This document shows, piece after piece, positions 8,739 through 19,570 of a stretch of DNA of 64,000 bases. The number at the start of each line of letters is the position of its first letter. The first letter of the stretch is position 1. The DNA is taken from positions 248,001-312,000 of the forward strand of contig NZ_JACHHY010000001.1 in the NCBI RefSeq assembly GCF_014202905.1, given 5' to 3'. The translations under genes and the position numbers were made by a program. The DNA comes from Chitinivorax tropicus (lineage in GTDB: Bacteria; Pseudomonadota; Gammaproteobacteria; Burkholderiales; SCOH01). The notes beneath the pieces were generated by a model. The model searched no databases, was not told the origin of the DNA, and worked only from the letters and a program-made list of their open reading frames with translations.

Positions 8739-10640
8739 CTAGCCCCCTTTCTGTTTTTCCTCCAGCGCCTCCCAGCGGGCCAGCTTCTCCAACAACTGCT
8801 CATCGATTTCATCGATTCGCAATTGCCAAGCCTTCAACTGTTGCGGGTCAGTCTTGTAAGCATCAGGAGCCAGCAATTGGGCGTTGATCTCAGCCTGCGC
8901 GGCTTCCAATGCGGCGATCTCATCGGGCAATGCGGCCAATTCACGCGACTCGTTGAATGACAACTTGACTTGACGATTCTTCACCGGCTGAGCTGCGGGC
9001 TTGCTCGCCACGACAGCCTTCTCAGCAGGCTTCTGACTCTCCATCCGGGCTTTGGCTGCCTGGAAGTCCTCATAGCCGCCAGGGTACTCGCGCAGCACCC
9101 CTTCACCCTCGAATGCGATCACCTGCGTCACCACATTGTCCAGAAACGCACGATCATGGCTGACCAGGAACACTGTGCCGGTGTAATCCGCCACCAGCTG
9201 CTCCAGCAGCTCCAGGGTGTCGATATCGAGGTCATTGGTGGGCTCATCCAGCACCAGCACATTGGCAGGCTTGGTGAACAGCCGCGCCAGCAGCAAGCGA
9301 TTGCGCTCGCCCCCCGACAAGGATTTGACCGGAGAACGGGCTCGCTCGGGCGCGAACAGAAAATCACCGAGATAGCTCATGATGTGTTTACGTTCATTGC
9401 CGATCTGGATGAAATCACTACCTTGGCTGATCACATCGACAATCGCCATCTCCTCATCCAATTGCTCACGAAACTGATCGAAGTAAGCAATCTGCAGATT
9501 GGTCCCGGTCTTGACCGTCCCGCCATCAGGCTGGATCTCCCCCAGAATCAACTTCAACAGCGTGGTCTTGCCGATGCCATTGGGGCCAAGCAGACCGATA
9601 CGGTCACCACGCTGGATGCGCGTGGTGAAATCCTTGATCAAGGTGCGGCCCGCATAGGCTTTGGTGACCTTGTCCAGCTCAGCCACCAGCTTGCCCGAGC
9701 GCTCACCCGCGTCTAGTGAGAACTGCACCTGCCCCATCTGCTCGCGTCGGGCCGCCCGATCACGCCGCAATTGCTCCAGCCGCCGCACTCGCCCCTCGTT
9801 GCGGGTACGCCGCGCCTCTACCCCTTTGCGAATCCACACCTCTTCCTGCGCCCAGAATTTGTCGAATTTACGGTTGTGGATGGCCTCGACCTCCAGCATC
9901 TCGGCCTTTTTGAGTTGATAGGTCGCGAAATTGCCCGGAAAGCTGCAAAGCAGGCCGCGATCCAGCTCGACGATGCGAGTGGCGACATTGTCCAGAAAGC
10001 GCCGATCATGGGTGATCACCAGCACCCCACCGGCAAAGGCGCGCAAGACACCCTCTAGCCACTCGATGGCCGCCACGTCCAGGTGGTTGGTCGGCTCGTC
10101 CAACAACAGCACATTCGGCTCAGCCACCAGCGCCCGCGCCAGCGCCACGCGCTTTTTCCAGCCACCGGACAATTCATCGACCGGCTTGTCGGCGGGCAAG
10201 CCCAGCGTAGACAAGGTGGATTCCACCAGGCTGTTGAATCGCCAACCATCCTGCGCCTCCAGCGCGGTCTGCAGGCTTTGCATCCGGGCCAGCAATGCCT
10301 CGTCGTGGGCATGGGCCAATTGCTGGGTGCAGTGATGATAGTCACGCAGCAGCCCCGCCAGATCCGCCAAGCCACCCGCCACCGCATCAAACACCGACAG
10401 CCCCGGCTCAAACAAAGGCTCCTGCGGCACGTAAGCCACCTTGGCATCACTGGCAAAACGGATCAACCCGTCATCGAGCTTCACCAGCCCCGCCAACGCC
10501 TTCAGCAGCGACGATTTGCCGGTACCATTACGTCCGATCACCCCAACCCGTTCACCCGCATCCAGATTCAGGGCAGCCTGATCCAACAAGGGATGGTGGC
10601 CAAAGGCCAAACATGCGTTATCAACAGAAATCAGCGGCAA
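8739..10640 (-). CDS. uup: ABC-F family ATPase Uup
   Basis: A 633-aa protein with two ABC nucleotide-binding domains and no membrane segments. Walker A motifs are GRNGTGKS (about residue 36) and GPNGIGKTT (about 350); signatures DELSGGWKKR and KSLSGGERNR and Walker B segments LLLDEPTNHLD and LVLDEPTNDLD are present. The linker and the C-terminal about 80 residues are charged and likely coiled coil, the DNA-binding Uup tail. ABC-F proteins act on ribosomes; Uup also affects precise excision of transposons in E. coli. The start is a TTG at 10640, as no in-frame ATG precedes the conserved MPLISVDNACLAFG. It is divergent from ribF across about 227 bp. Confidence 0.92.
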   Translation of the reverse strand: MPLISVDNACLAFGHHPLLDQAALNLDAGERVGVIGRNGTGKSSLLKALAGLVKLDDGLIRFASDAKVAYVPQEPLFEPGLSVFDAVAGGLADLAGLLRDYHHCTQQLAHAHDEALLARMQSLQTALEAQDGWRFNSLVESTLSTLGLPADKPVDELSGGWKKRVALARALVAEPNVLLLDEPTNHLDVAAIEWLEGVLRAFAGGVLVITHDRRFLDNVATRIVELDRGLLCSFPGNFATYQLKKAEMLEVEAIHNRKFDKFWAQEEVWIRKGVEARRTRNEGRVRRLEQLRRDRAARREQMGQVQFSLDAGERSGKLVAELDKVTKAYAGRTLIKDFTTRIQRGDRIGLLGPNGIGKTTLLKLILGEIQPDGGTVKTGTNLQIAYFDQFREQLDEEMAIVDVISQGSDFIQIGNERKHIMSYLGDFLFAPERARSPVKSLSGGERNRLLLARLFTKPANVLVLDEPTNDLDIDTLELLEQLVADYTGTVFLVSHDRAFLDNVVTQVIAFEGEGVLREYPGGYEDFQAAKARMESQKPAEKAVVASKPAAQPVKNRQVKLSFNESRELAALPDEIAALEAAQAEINAQLLAPDAYKTDPQQLKAWQLRIDEIDEQLLEKLARWEALEEKQKGG

Positions 10641-10867
10641 GATGAGACCATCCTAGAAACAATCATTATCGATCGATCGATTATACCAGCCACCGCCTCA
10701 CTTCGACGTGGCAGCGCCCATCTCTGATCGGCATTGGGCCGGAAACAGGGCGGCACCAGCCATGAAATCGTGTCAACAGAACCTAGACCCCATGCCCAGG
10801 CAACGATACAATTCAATTCTTTTCGACATACGTTGCTTGCGCTCGTTTTCCAGACTTCCACATTGGC

Positions 10868-11830
10868 ATGCAGGTTTTCCGCTCCCCTTTTTCCGTCAGT
10901 GACGCCCCCTGTGCATTGACCATCGGCAACTTTGACGGTGTCCATCTGGGCCATCAGGTCATATTGGACAGGCTGGTCAAAGTGGCACGCCAGCGTGGCC
11001 TGCCCGCTGCGGTGATGACATTCGAGCCACATCCACGGGAGCTGTTCACACCCGAGGCCGCCCCAGCCCGCCTGAGCAGCCTGCGCGAAAAACTGGAACT
11101 GCTGGCAGTGCAGGGGGTCGATCGCGTCTACGTCGTCCGCTTCACCCGCGCCTTCGCGGCGCTGAGCGCGGATGCCTTCATCCACGACATCTTGGTACGT
11201 CGCTTGCAGGCGCGGTATGTCCTGGTGGGGGATGACTTCTGCTTCGGCGCCCGGCGTCAGGGCAATTTCGAGATGCTGTCCCAGGTTGGTGGCGCACTCG
11301 GCTTGACGGTGGAGAGCATGCCCAGTGTCATGTCCGGGCAGACGCGGGTATCCAGCACAGCCGTCCGCGAGGCATTGGCGGCAGGTGACTGCGCCCTGGC
11401 TGCGTGCTTGTTGGGCCGGCCTTATTCCATCAGTGGCCGCGTATTTCATGGCGATAAAATTGGCCGGACATTGGGCTTTCCGACAGCAAACATCCAGGTG
11501 AAGCACAACAAGCCGCCGCTGAAGGGCATCTTTGCGGTCGAGGTCCACGGCCTTGATCAACGTATCTACCAAGGCGCGGCCAGCCTCGGCCTGCGCCCCA
11601 CCATCACCGCGAACGGGAGAGCCACGCTCGAAGTCAATCTGTTTGACTTCGGGCGCAGTATTTATGGCGAGCACCTGCGGGTCGATTTCCTGACCAAGCT
11701 ACGGGACGAGGAGAAATACGCCAGCCTGGATGAGCTGACCCAGGCCATCGCCCGTGATGTCGCGCAATGCCGCCACTTTTTCGCGCAGCGTGAACTGACC
11801 ATCGCCCATTCCATCCAACAGGCTGGTTGA
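10868..11830 (+). CDS. ribF: Bifunctional riboflavin kinase/FAD synthetase
   Basis: A 320-aa protein, normal length for RibF. The N-terminal FAD-synthetase (nucleotidyltransferase) domain has TIGNFDGVHLGHQV near residue 17 and FEPHPRELF; the C-terminal riboflavin-kinase domain has GDKIGRTLGFPTANI near residue 197 and the GEHLRVDFLTKLRDE segment. It makes FMN and then FAD. It sits 68 bases upstream of ileS and lspA on the same strand, the common order in Gram-negative bacteria. Confidence 0.95.
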   Translation: MQVFRSPFSVSDAPCALTIGNFDGVHLGHQVILDRLVKVARQRGLPAAVMTFEPHPRELFTPEAAPARLSSLREKLELLAVQGVDRVYVVRFTRAFAALSADAFIHDILVRRLQARYVLVGDDFCFGARRQGNFEMLSQVGGALGLTVESMPSVMSGQTRVSSTAVREALAAGDCALAACLLGRPYSISGRVFHGDKIGRTLGFPTANIQVKHNKPPLKGIFAVEVHGLDQRIYQGAASLGLRPTITANGRATLEVNLFDFGRSIYGEHLRVDFLTKLRDEEKYASLDELTQAIARDVAQCRHFFAQRELTIAHSIQQAG

Positions 11831-11898
11831 TACCGCCATCACCTGTTTTGTGAATTAGAATGGGGACATACCCAATATTTGCCTGAGACTACAACGAC

Positions 11899-14721
11899 AT
11901 GTCCGACCATAAGAACACTTTGAACCTTCCCGATACCGGCTTCCCCATGCGTGGCGATCTGGCCAAGCGCGAGCCGGGCATGGTGGCGCAATGGCAGCAA
12001 CGCCAGCTGTACAAGACAATCCGCGAGACCAGCCAGGGCCGCCCGAAGTTCATCCTGCATGACGGCCCGCCGTATGCCAATGGCGACATCCACCTGGGCC
12101 ACGCCGTCAACAAAATTCTGAAGGACATCATTGTCAAATCGAAGACCATGGCGGGTTTCGATGCACCCTATGTACCCGGCTGGGACTGCCACGGCCTGCC
12201 CATCGAGCATCAGATCGAGAAGCTGCATGGCAAGCACCTGGAGCCCAATGCGTTCCGCAAGCTCTGCCGTGAATATGCAGAAAGCCAGATCGAGCGCCAG
12301 AAAGTCGATTTCATCCGGCTGGGCATCCTGGGCGACTGGGACAAGCCTTATAAGACAATGGACTTCAAAACCGAAGCCAACATCGTCCGTACGCTGGGCC
12401 ACATCCACCAGAACGGTTTCCTCTACAAAGGCGCCAAGCCTGTGTACTGGTGCCTGGATTGCGGCAGCTCGCTGGCTGAGGCCGAGGTTGAATACCAGGA
12501 CAAGCACTCCCCTGCCATTGATGTTGCCTTCCGCGTAGTCGATAACCAAGCACTGGCAGAGGCATTTGGCACCCATGTCAATGGCGAAGCCGCTTATGCG
12601 GTGATCTGGACCACCACCCCCTGGACGTTGCCCGCCAACGAAGCAGTCAGCGTCCACCCGGAAGTCATCTACGACCTGATCCAGACCGAGAAAGGCTTAT
12701 TGATCCTGGCGCGTGACCTGGCCGAGTTTGCGCTGCAGCGTTATGGGCTGGAGTCGGTCGAGGTGGTTGGCCAATGTACTGGCAACAAGCTGGAGCACCT
12801 CAAGCTCAAGCACCCGTTCCTCGACAAGGAAGTCCCCATCATCTGTGGCCTGCACGTCACCGTCGATGCTGGCACTGGCTTGGTCCATACCGCACCAGCC
12901 CACGGTCTGGAGGACTATCTGGTCGGCAATCACTATGGCCTGCCGGTCAACAACCCAGTCGGGCCGGATGGCAAATTCATCAACAGCCTGCCGCTGTTTG
13001 GCGGCATGAGCATCTGGGATGCCAACCCCAAGGTCATGGCCACCCTGGAGGCCAATGGGGCGCTGTTGGTGCAAAAGAAACTGCTGCACAGCTACCCGCA
13101 TTGCTGGCGGCACAAGACACCCGTCATCTTCCGCGCCACCAGCCAATGGTTCATCGGCATGGAAAAGGCCGGCAATCAAGGCGAGACACTGCGCCAGCGC
13201 GCACAGAAAGCCGTCGAGGACACACAGTTCTTCCCTGCCTGGGGCCGCGCCCGCCTGGAAGCCATGATCAACAATCGCCCGGACTGGTGCGTCTCCCGCC
13301 AGCGCTACTGGGGCGTGCCGATGCCCTTGTTCGAACACAAAGAGACTGGCGAGCTGCACCCCCGCACCACGGAGCTGCTGGAAGCCGTTGCCCAACGTAT
13401 CGAGCAAGGTGGCATCGAAGCCTGGTTCGCACTCGACCCGGCGGATTTGCTGGGCGAGGACGCTGCGCACTACCACAAGCTGTCGGATACCATGGATGTC
13501 TGGTTCGACTCTGGCTCGACACACTACGCGGTGGTGAAGCAACACGCCGACATGGTGCGCACCGACAGCTCGGATGACTTCCCGGCAGATCTTTACCTGG
13601 AAGGCTCCGACCAGCATCGTGGCTGGTTCCAGTCATCACTGCTGACCGGTTGTGCCACCTTTGGCCATGCCCCTTACAAGCAGCTGCTGACCCATGGCTT
13701 CACCGTGGACGCGCACGGGCGCAAGATGTCCAAATCATTGAAAAACGGCATCGAGCCGCAGGAAATCTGCAACAAGTTCGGCGCGGACATCCTGCGCCTG
13801 TGGATTGCATCCAGCGATTATTCGGGCGATCTGTCGCTGTCGGAAGAGATCCTGAAGCGGGTCACCGAAAGCTATCGTCGCATTCGCAACACCCTACGCT
13901 TCCTGCTGGCCAATCTGGCTGACTTCGATGCCACCACCCAATTGCTGCCATTCGAGCAGCTGTTGGAGATCGATCAATACGCCATCGTGCAGGCCAAAGC
14001 CCTGCAGGATCGCATTGCCGAATACGCGGGCACCGAAACGGGCAGCCACTTCCAGCGCTATACCTTCCACCATGCGGTGCAAGAGCTGACGCAGTACTGC
14101 TCGGAGGATCTGGGTGCGTTCTACCTCGACATCCTGAAAGACCGCCTGTACACCGCAGGGGCCAATGCGCCAGCACGGCGTGCCGCACAGACTGCGCTGC
14201 ATCACATCACACACAGCCTGATCAGATTGCTCGCACCCATCCTCAGCTTCACTGCCGAGGAAGCCTGGGGCTGGCTGACCGGCAATCAACAGGATTCCGT
14301 ATTCCTGCACACCTGGTACGCCTTCCCCGCCATCGACGTAGCCGAATGCGAACGCCTGCAGCAACGCTGGAGCGCATTGCGAGCCTTCCGTTCACAGGTG
14401 CAAAAGCAGATCGAAGAAGTGCGGACAGCTGGCGGGGTCGGCTCGTCGTTGCAGGCCGAAATCACCATTACCGCGACCGATCCGCTGTATGCGCTGCTGG
14501 CCTCGCTGGGTGATGACCTGCGCTTTGTGCTGATCACCTCCCAGGCCAAGCTGGTCAACGGGCAGGCTGACGAAGTCACCGTCACACCAAGTCAATACAC
14601 CAAGTGTGAGCGCTGCTGGCATTACCGCGCAGATGTCGGCGCGATAACCGCCCATACCGGGCTGTGTGGCCGCTGTGTATCCAATCTGTTTGGTGAGGGA
14701 GAGGCACGTCGTCATGCGTAA
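11899..14721 (+). CDS. ileS: Isoleucyl-tRNA synthetase
   Basis: A 940-aa class I aminoacyl-tRNA synthetase. The HIGH-type motif HLGH lies at residues 65-68 ([12 protein letters not shown]) and KMSKS near residue 608. The editing (CP1) domain is present ([13 protein letters not shown]) and the C-terminal zinc finger reads [12 protein letters not shown] with a later CGRC. It charges tRNA-Ile in the cytoplasm. Its last 8 bases overlap the lspA start, so the two are co-translated. Confidence 0.97.
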   Translation: MSDHKNTLNLPDTGFPMRGDLAKREPGMVAQWQQRQLYKTIRETSQGRPKFILHDGPPYANGDIHLGHAVNKILKDIIVKSKTMAGFDAPYVPGWDCHGLPIEHQIEKLHGKHLEPNAFRKLCREYAESQIERQKVDFIRLGILGDWDKPYKTMDFKTEANIVRTLGHIHQNGFLYKGAKPVYWCLDCGSSLAEAEVEYQDKHSPAIDVAFRVVDNQALAEAFGTHVNGEAAYAVIWTTTPWTLPANEAVSVHPEVIYDLIQTEKGLLILARDLAEFALQRYGLESVEVVGQCTGNKLEHLKLKHPFLDKEVPIICGLHVTVDAGTGLVHTAPAHGLEDYLVGNHYGLPVNNPVGPDGKFINSLPLFGGMSIWDANPKVMATLEANGALLVQKKLLHSYPHCWRHKTPVIFRATSQWFIGMEKAGNQGETLRQRAQKAVEDTQFFPAWGRARLEAMINNRPDWCVSRQRYWGVPMPLFEHKETGELHPRTTELLEAVAQRIEQGGIEAWFALDPADLLGEDAAHYHKLSDTMDVWFDSGSTHYAVVKQHADMVRTDSSDDFPADLYLEGSDQHRGWFQSSLLTGCATFGHAPYKQLLTHGFTVDAHGRKMSKSLKNGIEPQEICNKFGADILRLWIASSDYSGDLSLSEEILKRVTESYRRIRNTLRFLLANLADFDATTQLLPFEQLLEIDQYAIVQAKALQDRIAEYAGTETGSHFQRYTFHHAVQELTQYCSEDLGAFYLDILKDRLYTAGANAPARRAAQTALHHITHSLIRLLAPILSFTAEEAWGWLTGNQQDSVFLHTWYAFPAIDVAECERLQQRWSALRAFRSQVQKQIEEVRTAGGVGSSLQAEITITATDPLYALLASLGDDLRFVLITSQAKLVNGQADEVTVTPSQYTKCERCWHYRADVGAITAHTGLCGRCVSNLFGEGEARRHA

Positions 14722-15181
14722 GTGGTTGTTACTGGCTTTGGTCGTGGTGGTGATCGATCAATTTTCCAAGTTGTGGATCGATGGCAACCTGTTTTACGGC
14801 CAAACCATTCCGGTCATTCCATCATTCAATATCGTCAAGGCCTACAACCCTGGCGCGGCGTTCAGCTTCCTGGCCGATGCCGGGGGCTGGCAACGACATT
14901 TCTTCAGCGTGATCGCTGTTGTCGTCTCGATCGGGCTGGTATGGATGTTGCGTAAAAACAGCACCAACCGTTTGCTCAGCAGTGCACTCAGTCTGATTCT
15001 GGGCGGTGCCATCGGCAATCTGATCGACCGGATCGCCTATGGCCATGTGGTGGACTTCATTCAGATCTACTACCAGCAATGGTACTACCCGGCATTCAAT
15101 CTCGCGGACAGTGCCATCTGTGTCGGGGCGGCGCTGATGATCATCGACAGTTTCAAGAAACAGCCCGACGTGGCACATTGA
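14714..15181 (+). CDS. lspA: Lipoprotein signal peptidase II
   Basis: A 155-aa inner-membrane aspartyl protease with four hydrophobic segments. Conserved LspA motifs are [10 protein letters not shown] near the N-terminus, [29 protein letters not shown] (first catalytic Asp) and [12 protein letters not shown] (second catalytic Asp). It cleaves prolipoprotein signal peptides before the lipidated Cys, a substrate class represented here by the M66 lipoprotein. The ATG at 14714 gives the family N-terminus ([13 protein letters not shown]); a longer frame would extend into ileS. Confidence 0.95.
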   Translation: MRKWLLLALVVVVIDQFSKLWIDGNLFYGQTIPVIPSFNIVKAYNPGAAFSFLADAGGWQRHFFSVIAVVVSIGLVWMLRKNSTNRLLSSALSLILGGAIGNLIDRIAYGHVVDFIQIYYQQWYYPAFNLADSAICVGAALMIIDSFKKQPDVAH

Positions 15182-15185
15182 ACGG

Positions 15186-15213
15186 AAAAGCCGGTTGAAA
15201 AACCGGCTTTTTT
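15186..15213 (+). terminator. Rho-independent terminator after lspA
   Basis: An AAGCCGGTT / AACCGGCTT stem with a GAAA loop is followed by a run of six T. It lies 4 bases after the lspA stop and ends the ribF-ileS-lspA transcript. Confidence 0.9.
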
Positions 15214-15541
15214 GTCCCTGGTCCCACACATGACACGCATGTGGATCACTCAATAGCCACTCGCTTGGCACATAGCGCTCTGCTATCATCAAAACCGCAT
15301 GTACGGTGGCTCCGCAATCGTTTGCGTCGCGACGGCACCAGATCCTGAAGTCATTGACAAGGTGTGGCCGCCCTACCCGTCGGCGGATGTACCCGCGAGC
15401 AATGGCGGCATCTGCCCCTCAATCGAGGCAACCTGACACGGGCCATGAATCCGAGCCAGCGGAAAAGGAGCTGTCATGCGCCGGACAAACTATCGGTTCA
15501 TCATGGCTGGCACATACACCAACACATAACAGGGAGAGCAT
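15214..15541. other. 328-bp intergenic stretch with no recognisable gene
   Basis: No convincing coding sequence is seen: the short frames here have no ribosome site and no family resemblance. The last bases hold an AGGGAGAG ribosome site for the next gene. The stretch presumably contains its promoter, but I see no clear -35/-10 pair, riboswitch or small-RNA structure. Confidence 0.5.
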
Positions 15542-16369
15542 ATGAGCAACCAGTCAGACAATAACCCCTACGCAGCACCACAAAGTGCAGTAGCACCAGT
15601 CGGCCCTACCATCCGCGATGACTTTGGCAACTTCATCCCCAATGGCCGCAGCGTGCCTGCTGGCAGCGCCGCCAGCTGGTTCGGCGCGGCATGGGAGTTG
15701 TTCAAGAAATCACCGATGATGTGGATCTTCACCACCATCCTGTTCGTTCTGCTCTCTTTCATTGCCTCCATCATCCCTTTCTTCGGTTGGCTGGCGGGTA
15801 ATATGCTGATGCCATTTCTCGTGGGCGGCATGATGATCGGCTGCAGAACACAGGAGGAAGGCGGCGATCTGAACATCGACCATCTATTTGCTGGCAAGCA
15901 ACACACCGGCAACTTGGTGATGATCGGCTTGATCTACATCGGCTTCATTGTTCTGATCGGCATCGTAGTCACCATCATCGCCTTTGGAGTCTTTGGAGGA
16001 GCGGCGCTGGCTGCAGCCTTTGGGTCCAGCCAAAATGATGATGTGGCAACAGCCATGGCCTTGGGTGGGTTGGGAATTGGCGCGATATTGTTGTTCCTGA
16101 TCATCCTGGCGCTGAGCATCCCCCTGGTCATGGCAGTCTGGTTTGCACCAACGCTGGTGGTGTTCAACGAGCTCAAGCCATTTGAAGCAATGAAGATGAG
16201 CTTCAAGGCCTGCCTGAAAAACATCCTGCCGTTCTTCGTCTATGGCCTGCTGTATTTTGTGTTGATGGTGTTGGGCATGATCCCGTTGCTCCTCGGCCTG
16301 CTGATTGTAGGGCCGCTCATCCTGGCCACACTCTATACCAGCTACCGCGATATCTTTTACGCGCAATAA
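15542..16369 (+). CDS. BPSS1780-family polytopic membrane protein
   Basis: A 275-aa membrane protein. The N-terminus is polar (MSNQSDNNPYAAPQSAVAP), as in the BPSS1780 family of betaproteobacteria, followed by VPAGSAASWFGAAWELFKKSP and then about five to six hydrophobic segments (for example IFTTILFVLLSFIASIIPFF and LVMIGLIYIGFIVLIGIVV). Function is unknown; the family is probably a membrane-organising or transport accessory protein. It is preceded by a good GGGAGAG site and stands 12 bases before the RDD gene, so it may head the following operon. Confidence 0.8.
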   Translation: MSNQSDNNPYAAPQSAVAPVGPTIRDDFGNFIPNGRSVPAGSAASWFGAAWELFKKSPMMWIFTTILFVLLSFIASIIPFFGWLAGNMLMPFLVGGMMIGCRTQEEGGDLNIDHLFAGKQHTGNLVMIGLIYIGFIVLIGIVVTIIAFGVFGGAALAAAFGSSQNDDVATAMALGGLGIGAILLFLIILALSIPLVMAVWFAPTLVVFNELKPFEAMKMSFKACLKNILPFFVYGLLYFVLMVLGMIPLLLGLLIVGPLILATLYTSYRDIFYAQ

Positions 16370-16381
16370 ATCATCTGATCC

Positions 16382-17065
16382 ATGCTTGATACCTTACGCG
16401 TCATCTCCACTCCTGAGGGGGTGGAGTTGACACTCAGACTGGCCGGGCCGGTTTCCCGCTGCTTGGCTTGGCTGATCGATGTGCTGATCCGCACAGCCAT
16501 CTTCCTTGCCTTCGCCACCGTTTTAGGTAGCCTGGATCGATTCGGCGCCGGTTTGGCTGCCGTTCTCTGGTTTCTGCTGGAATGGCTCTACCCGGTCATG
16601 TTTGAAATGCTGCGGCGCGGCGCCACCCCTGGCAAAGCTTCGATGAAACTGCGGGCCGTGATGGATGACGGCACCCCGATCACCTGGGGCGCCTCACTGA
16701 CCCGCAACATCTTACGGGTGATCGATTTCATGCCGCTGATGTACCTGGCCGGCTTTATGTCGATGCTCATCAGTGGTCGTTTCCAGCGACTTGGCGACCT
16801 CGCAGCGGGCACGGTGGTGGTCTACAGCAGCGAGCTGGCCTACCCGAACACCTTACCAGATGCACCTGTCCGCACCCCGCCGGTCAGACTGCTGCCAGAA
16901 GAACAACGTGCCATCATCGATTTCGCACAACGCCTGCCAGGCTGGACGGACGAGCGGGCAGACGAGCTGGCGGCCATTGCCGAACCCTTGATCGAAAACA
17001 AACCCACCGCCTCCCCCAGCATGCAACTGGTGGGTTTGGCCCGATTTCTGTTGGGGCAACGATGA
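16382..17065 (+). CDS. RDD-family membrane protein
   Basis: A 227-aa protein with an RDD domain: VSRCLAWLIDVLIRTAIFLAF near residue 24 holds the R and D that name the family, followed by two more membrane segments and RRGATPGKASMKLRAV between them. The C-terminal 70 residues are soluble and helical. RDD proteins are linked to transport of small solutes or ions, but no substrate can be named here. It is the first of six tightly packed genes and overlaps the next by four bases (ATGA). Confidence 0.82.
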   Translation: MLDTLRVISTPEGVELTLRLAGPVSRCLAWLIDVLIRTAIFLAFATVLGSLDRFGAGLAAVLWFLLEWLYPVMFEMLRRGATPGKASMKLRAVMDDGTPITWGASLTRNILRVIDFMPLMYLAGFMSMLISGRFQRLGDLAAGTVVVYSSELAYPNTLPDAPVRTPPVRLLPEEQRAIIDFAQRLPGWTDERADELAAIAEPLIENKPTASPSMQLVGLARFLLGQR

Positions 17066-18033
17066 CGCAGGAACAATTCGAGCAAGCCCACGAAGCCACC
17101 TGGCGGGCATTCGAGCTGTGGCTGGCAGGGCGACAGAAAAGGACCATGGCATCCGATGCGCAGCTGACGACACAGACCATTCCGGCCATCTATCGCGAGG
17201 TGTGCGCGCACTTGGCGCTGGCACGCGATCGCCAATACACCAGTGCCCTGCTCGACCGCCTGAATCAGCTCGCGCTGGAAGGCCACGAGGTGCTGTACGG
17301 CGCCCGGACTGGCATTGCCGCCAAGATCGCGCGCTTTTTCCACCGGGGGTTCCCACAACTGGTCCGCCAGCATGGTGGCGTGGTATTGGCATCCGCTGCC
17401 TTGTATTTCATCCCATTGATCATCTGTATCGTCTGGGCGCAATTCGACCCCAAGGCGATCTATCACGTCATGCCTGCCGACGAGGTCGCTGATTTCCAAA
17501 AGATGTACTCCAGCAGCATGGCCACACAGGGACGGGATGCAGCGGATGATGTCATGATGTGGGGGCATTACATCGGCAATAACATCAAAATCGATTTCCA
17601 GTGCTTCGCCGGGGGGCTGTTATTTGGTGTGGGTACGGTGTTCTACCTGATTTTCAACGGCATCATGCACGGCATGGTGGCAGGATATCTGACACAGATC
17701 GGCTCTGGGCAACAGTTCTGGGGGTTTGTATCCGGGCATAGCAGCTTTGAGCTGCTAGGAGCGGTCTTGGCTGGCGCGGCTGGCCTGCGCATTGGGCTGG
17801 CCTTGATTGCGCCGGGCCGCCTCAGCCGGGCCACCGCGCTCAAATTTGCCGCCAAACCTGCTGTTGGCTTGTGCGGGGGGGCCGCAACCATGACCTTTGT
17901 CGCAGCCTTCATCGAGGGATTCTGGTCGCCCAACCCCTGGGCGCCATTCGAATTCAAAGTCGGGCTCGGCATCGGCCTGTGGGTGTTGTTGCTGGTGTAT
18001 TTTCTGTTTGCGGGGCGGCGCCATGCAGCTTGA
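17062..18033 (+). CDS. Stage II sporulation protein M-like (DUF95) membrane protein
   Basis: A 323-aa polytopic membrane protein of the SpoIIM/DUF95 superfamily. The soluble N-terminus is followed by segments such as GVVLASAALYFIPLIICIVWA, and the family core GVGTVFYLIFNGIMHGMVAGYL and FVSGHSSFELLGAVLAGAAGLRIG. In sporulating bacteria SpoIIM acts with the peptidoglycan machinery; in this non-spore-former the family is encoded with RDD, MoxR and DUF58 proteins and its role is unknown. The start overlaps the RDD stop, and the end overlaps the next gene by 11 bases. Confidence 0.82.
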   Translation: MTQEQFEQAHEATWRAFELWLAGRQKRTMASDAQLTTQTIPAIYREVCAHLALARDRQYTSALLDRLNQLALEGHEVLYGARTGIAAKIARFFHRGFPQLVRQHGGVVLASAALYFIPLIICIVWAQFDPKAIYHVMPADEVADFQKMYSSSMATQGRDAADDVMMWGHYIGNNIKIDFQCFAGGLLFGVGTVFYLIFNGIMHGMVAGYLTQIGSGQQFWGFVSGHSSFELLGAVLAGAAGLRIGLALIAPGRLSRATALKFAAKPAVGLCGGAATMTFVAAFIEGFWSPNPWAPFEFKVGLGIGLWVLLLVYFLFAGRRHAA

Positions 18034-19570
18034 CAAGATGTCGCTGAATCTACGTAGCCGCACCCCGTGGGAGGCCATCGATCTCGGTGTGGCGTTGTTC
18101 CGCCAGCTGGCTGGCCCACTGTATCGGGCCACTTTACCCAGCCTGTTGCTGATCATCCTACCCGTCATTTTGCTGGGCTATTGGTGGCCAGCCCAGGCCG
18201 GTCTGATCATCTGGTGGCTGAAACCGCTGTATGACCGCATTCTGTTGCTATTTCTTTCTCAGGCCATCTTTGGCAACCACCCCAGCTGGCGTGAGGTGCT
18301 GCGGGCCGTGCCCGACTTGGCCCGCCATACCGGCCTCCTCCACGCGCTCACCTTGGGGCGGCTGTCATTGTCACGCACCTTCCGACTGCCGGTCCGCCAA
18401 TTGGAACGCCAATCGGGCAAGCCCCTCAAGGCACGTTATCGTGTACTCGATCGTAATGGCCGCAGCCAAAGCATGTGGATGGGGCTGGTGTTACTGCACA
18501 TTGAAGGCGTCCTACTATTCGGCCTGTGGATACTGATCAATATGCTGCTACCCAGCCATGCCTTCCAATCCGGCTGGGACACCATATTTGCGCCATTGAC
18601 CGGCGAATCGCCACTCCGGCAAAGCCTGATCAACCTGCTGTGGGTATCCTGCCTGTTGCTGATCGAGCCGATTTTCGTGGCCTCCGGCTTTGCTCTGTAC
18701 CTGAACCGGCGGAGCGAGCTGGAAGGTTGGGACATCGAATTGGCCTTCCGTCGCTTGAGCCAGCGGCTGCGTTCGATGGTGGGCATGCGCCAGACACTCG
18801 CCTGTCTGTTGACGGCAGGATGGCTGGCATTCATGGGCCTGCAGCCTTCTCCAGCCTATGCCGACACCACCACACCGGCGACGCCCAGTCAGGCCAAACA
18901 GGCAATTGACGAGATCATCGCCCGCCCTGAATTCGGCCACTATGAACAAGTCAGCCAGTGGCGTGCCACACCTGCCTTCCGCAATTGGCTGATCGAGACT
19001 TTTCAATACGACCCGTGGAACCCCAAACCCGAGGAAAGCAAAAACGAATCAACCCCAGCCTGGCTCGCCAAACTGATCGCAGTATTGGCCGAATCAATGC
19101 GTTGGTTGATCTGGGTGGTCGGTGGCATCCTGCTGGCGCTGGGCGTGGTGTGGCTGAGTCGCCATATCAGCTTTGAAGGCGGCAAACCCACCTGGCGCAA
19201 GCACACGTCACCAATGAGCCTGTTCGGGCTCGACATCACGCCGGATTCGCTCCCCAACCTGCCTGGCGAGGCTGCCCAGCAACTGTTGGCACAAGGCAAG
19301 CCCTTGGAAGCCTTGTCGTTGCTCTATCGGGCGTCGCTATCCGCCCTGGTGCATGACCACCAGCTGATATTGAAGCCAGGCGACACCGAGCTGGACTGCA
19401 CCCGCCGCAGCGAACTGCTGCTGGGCCAAGCTGGCCATGGCTATTTCAAGCAACTGGTCAGGCTATGGCAACAAGCCGCCTATGGGCACCAGATCCCACA
19501 GCCTGAATCGATCCAACCGTTATGTCTGGATTGGGCCCGACATTTCGTGAAACAGGAGGCCGCCGCATGA
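18023..19570 (+). CDS. DUF4129-domain membrane protein
   Basis: A 515-aa protein. The N-terminal half has several hydrophobic segments (LPSLLLIILPVILLGYWW and others), a periplasmic stretch rich in polar residues lies near residues 285-355 (PAYADTTTPATPSQAKQAID), one further membrane helix follows (LIWVVGGILLALGVVWL), and the C-terminal 100 residues form a DUF4129 domain (EALSLLYRASLSALVHDH, TRRSELL). DUF4129 proteins are typical partners of MoxR/DUF58 operons and resemble part of transglutaminase-like membrane proteins. The start at 18023 was chosen because upstream frame residues lie inside the SpoIIM gene. Confidence 0.8.
   Translation: MQLDKMSLNLRSRTPWEAIDLGVALFRQLAGPLYRATLPSLLLIILPVILLGYWWPAQAGLIIWWLKPLYDRILLLFLSQAIFGNHPSWREVLRAVPDLARHTGLLHALTLGRLSLSRTFRLPVRQLERQSGKPLKARYRVLDRNGRSQSMWMGLVLLHIEGVLLFGLWILINMLLPSHAFQSGWDTIFAPLTGESPLRQSLINLLWVSCLLLIEPIFVASGFALYLNRRSELEGWDIELAFRRLSQRLRSMVGMRQTLACLLTAGWLAFMGLQPSPAYADTTTPATPSQAKQAIDEIIARPEFGHYEQVSQWRATPAFRNWLIETFQYDPWNPKPEESKNESTPAWLAKLIAVLAESMRWLIWVVGGILLALGVVWLSRHISFEGGKPTWRKHTSPMSLFGLDITPDSLPNLPGEAAQQLLAQGKPLEALSLLYRASLSALVHDHQLILKPGDTELDCTRRSELLLGQAGHGYFKQLVRLWQQAAYGHQIPQPESIQPLCLDWARHFVKQEAAA

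Noticed and set aside
10631-11674. A 347-aa minus-strand frame opposite ribF
   Set aside because: ribF on the plus strand has all its motifs; the opposite frame is a shadow.
15306-15545. Short frames between lspA and the BPSS1780 gene
   Set aside because: No ribosome site, no recognisable domain and biased composition; more likely non-coding.
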